In this document: piece by piece, positions 57,601 through 57,748 of the stretch
How positions within the stretch are numbered: the first letter of the stretch is position 1
Layout of the letters: every line of letters starts with the position of its first letter
Origin: Microbacterium paludicola
GTDB lineage: Bacteria; Actinomycetota; Actinomycetes; Actinomycetales; Microbacteriaceae
Direction of reading: 5' to 3'
Assembly: GCF_015235415.1 (NCBI RefSeq)
Contig: NZ_JADGLL010000020.1
Coordinates: 1-57,748, forward strand
DNA length: 57,748 nucleotides
Translations under genes and position numbers: made by a program
Notes under the pieces: generated by a model
The model's input: only the letters and a program-made list of their open reading frames with translations
Databases searched by the model: none
Told to the model about the DNA's origin: nothing

Positions 57601-57748
57601 ACGGATCGGTGCGCGACGCCGCTTGTCGGCGCGCGTCGTTCGCACGCCCGGAGACTGGTCGCTTCTCGTCGCGCGCAGCCTGCTGCCGCGGCAGGGGCGC
57701 GCGGTGGCACACCCGGGCGTGATCCATCCGCCTCGCCCACCCCTGGAG

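Noticed and set aside
1..57748. CRISPR arrays or rRNA genes
   Set aside because: No regularly spaced direct repeats of CRISPR size and no rRNA-like sequence were seen anywhere in the window.
57601..57748. A reverse-strand gene at the right edge
   Set aside because: The frame there is antisense to the small membrane protein and has no recognisable content. The last 148 bases show nothing I can support.

Overview
The window comes from a high-GC actinobacterium, most likely Microbacteriaceae (Microbacterium-like). The evidence is GC-biased third codon positions, pervasive ATGA/GTGA/TGATG start-stop overlaps, a DUF3516 Ski2-like helicase, a CmtR-type metal sensor and actinobacterial conjugation genes. 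All function calls are from reading motifs; no database search was run.

Left part (1-24.4 kb), chromosomal. It opens with the 3' part of a ParA-like ATPase that has lost about 109 internal residues and resembles the intact conjugation ATPase at 43.3 kb. A homoprotocatechuate (4-hydroxyphenylacetate meta-cleavage) operon follows: an FAH-RraA fusion, a GntR regulator inside the operon, HpaE, HpaD, HpaH and HpaI. Next are kdpDE with only the tail of kdpC left, an SDR/MmyB-regulator divergent pair, a DUF3516 helicase, an Fpg/Nei glycosylase, TspO, and a three-gene FbpABC-like ABC importer. An intact IS256-family element with 8-bp target duplications sits 38 bp upstream of the importer. A DUF3500 lipoprotein follows.

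Defence block (24.4-33.1 kb). It holds a complete four-gene Wadjet (jetABCD) anti-plasmid operon and a two-gene winged-helix/nucleotidyltransferase module (type IV toxin-antitoxin-like). The block ends at the 3' end of a tRNA-Ser (33090-33116) with its terminator but without the rest of the tRNA. This looks like one attachment site of an integrative conjugative element (ICE). The geometry puts the element to the right, with the complete tRNA beyond the window.

ICE (33.1 kb to beyond the window end). The left module is a coupled operon of XRE regulator, ImmA/IrrE peptidase, DUF6545 membrane protein and alpha/beta hydrolase. It is preceded by three copies of a 16-bp palindrome spaced 44 and 66 bp apart. 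The transfer operon (37.0-47.8 kb) encodes a lumenal protein, M23 peptidase, 2-TM protein, TrbL/VirB6-like protein, a VirB4 split into an SCO6880-like N-part and an ATPase, a ParA-like ATPase, a TraG/VirD4 coupling protein, an HNH protein, a DUF4913 protein and SSB. It ends at a perfect 15-bp-stem hairpin. No relaxase or integrase is in view.

Cargo (47.9 kb to end). Metal-resistance genes: ArsR-CzcD, a CzcO-like flavoprotein, CopC-like and CtaG-like proteins that appear to lack copper-binding histidines, LspA, then CmtR, a P1B ATPase and CadD (Cd/Pb type). A frameshifted second lspA and a fragment of a second P1B ATPase gene follow. Two related 140-residue membrane proteins lie at either end of this block, which suggests an assembly of duplicated metal modules.
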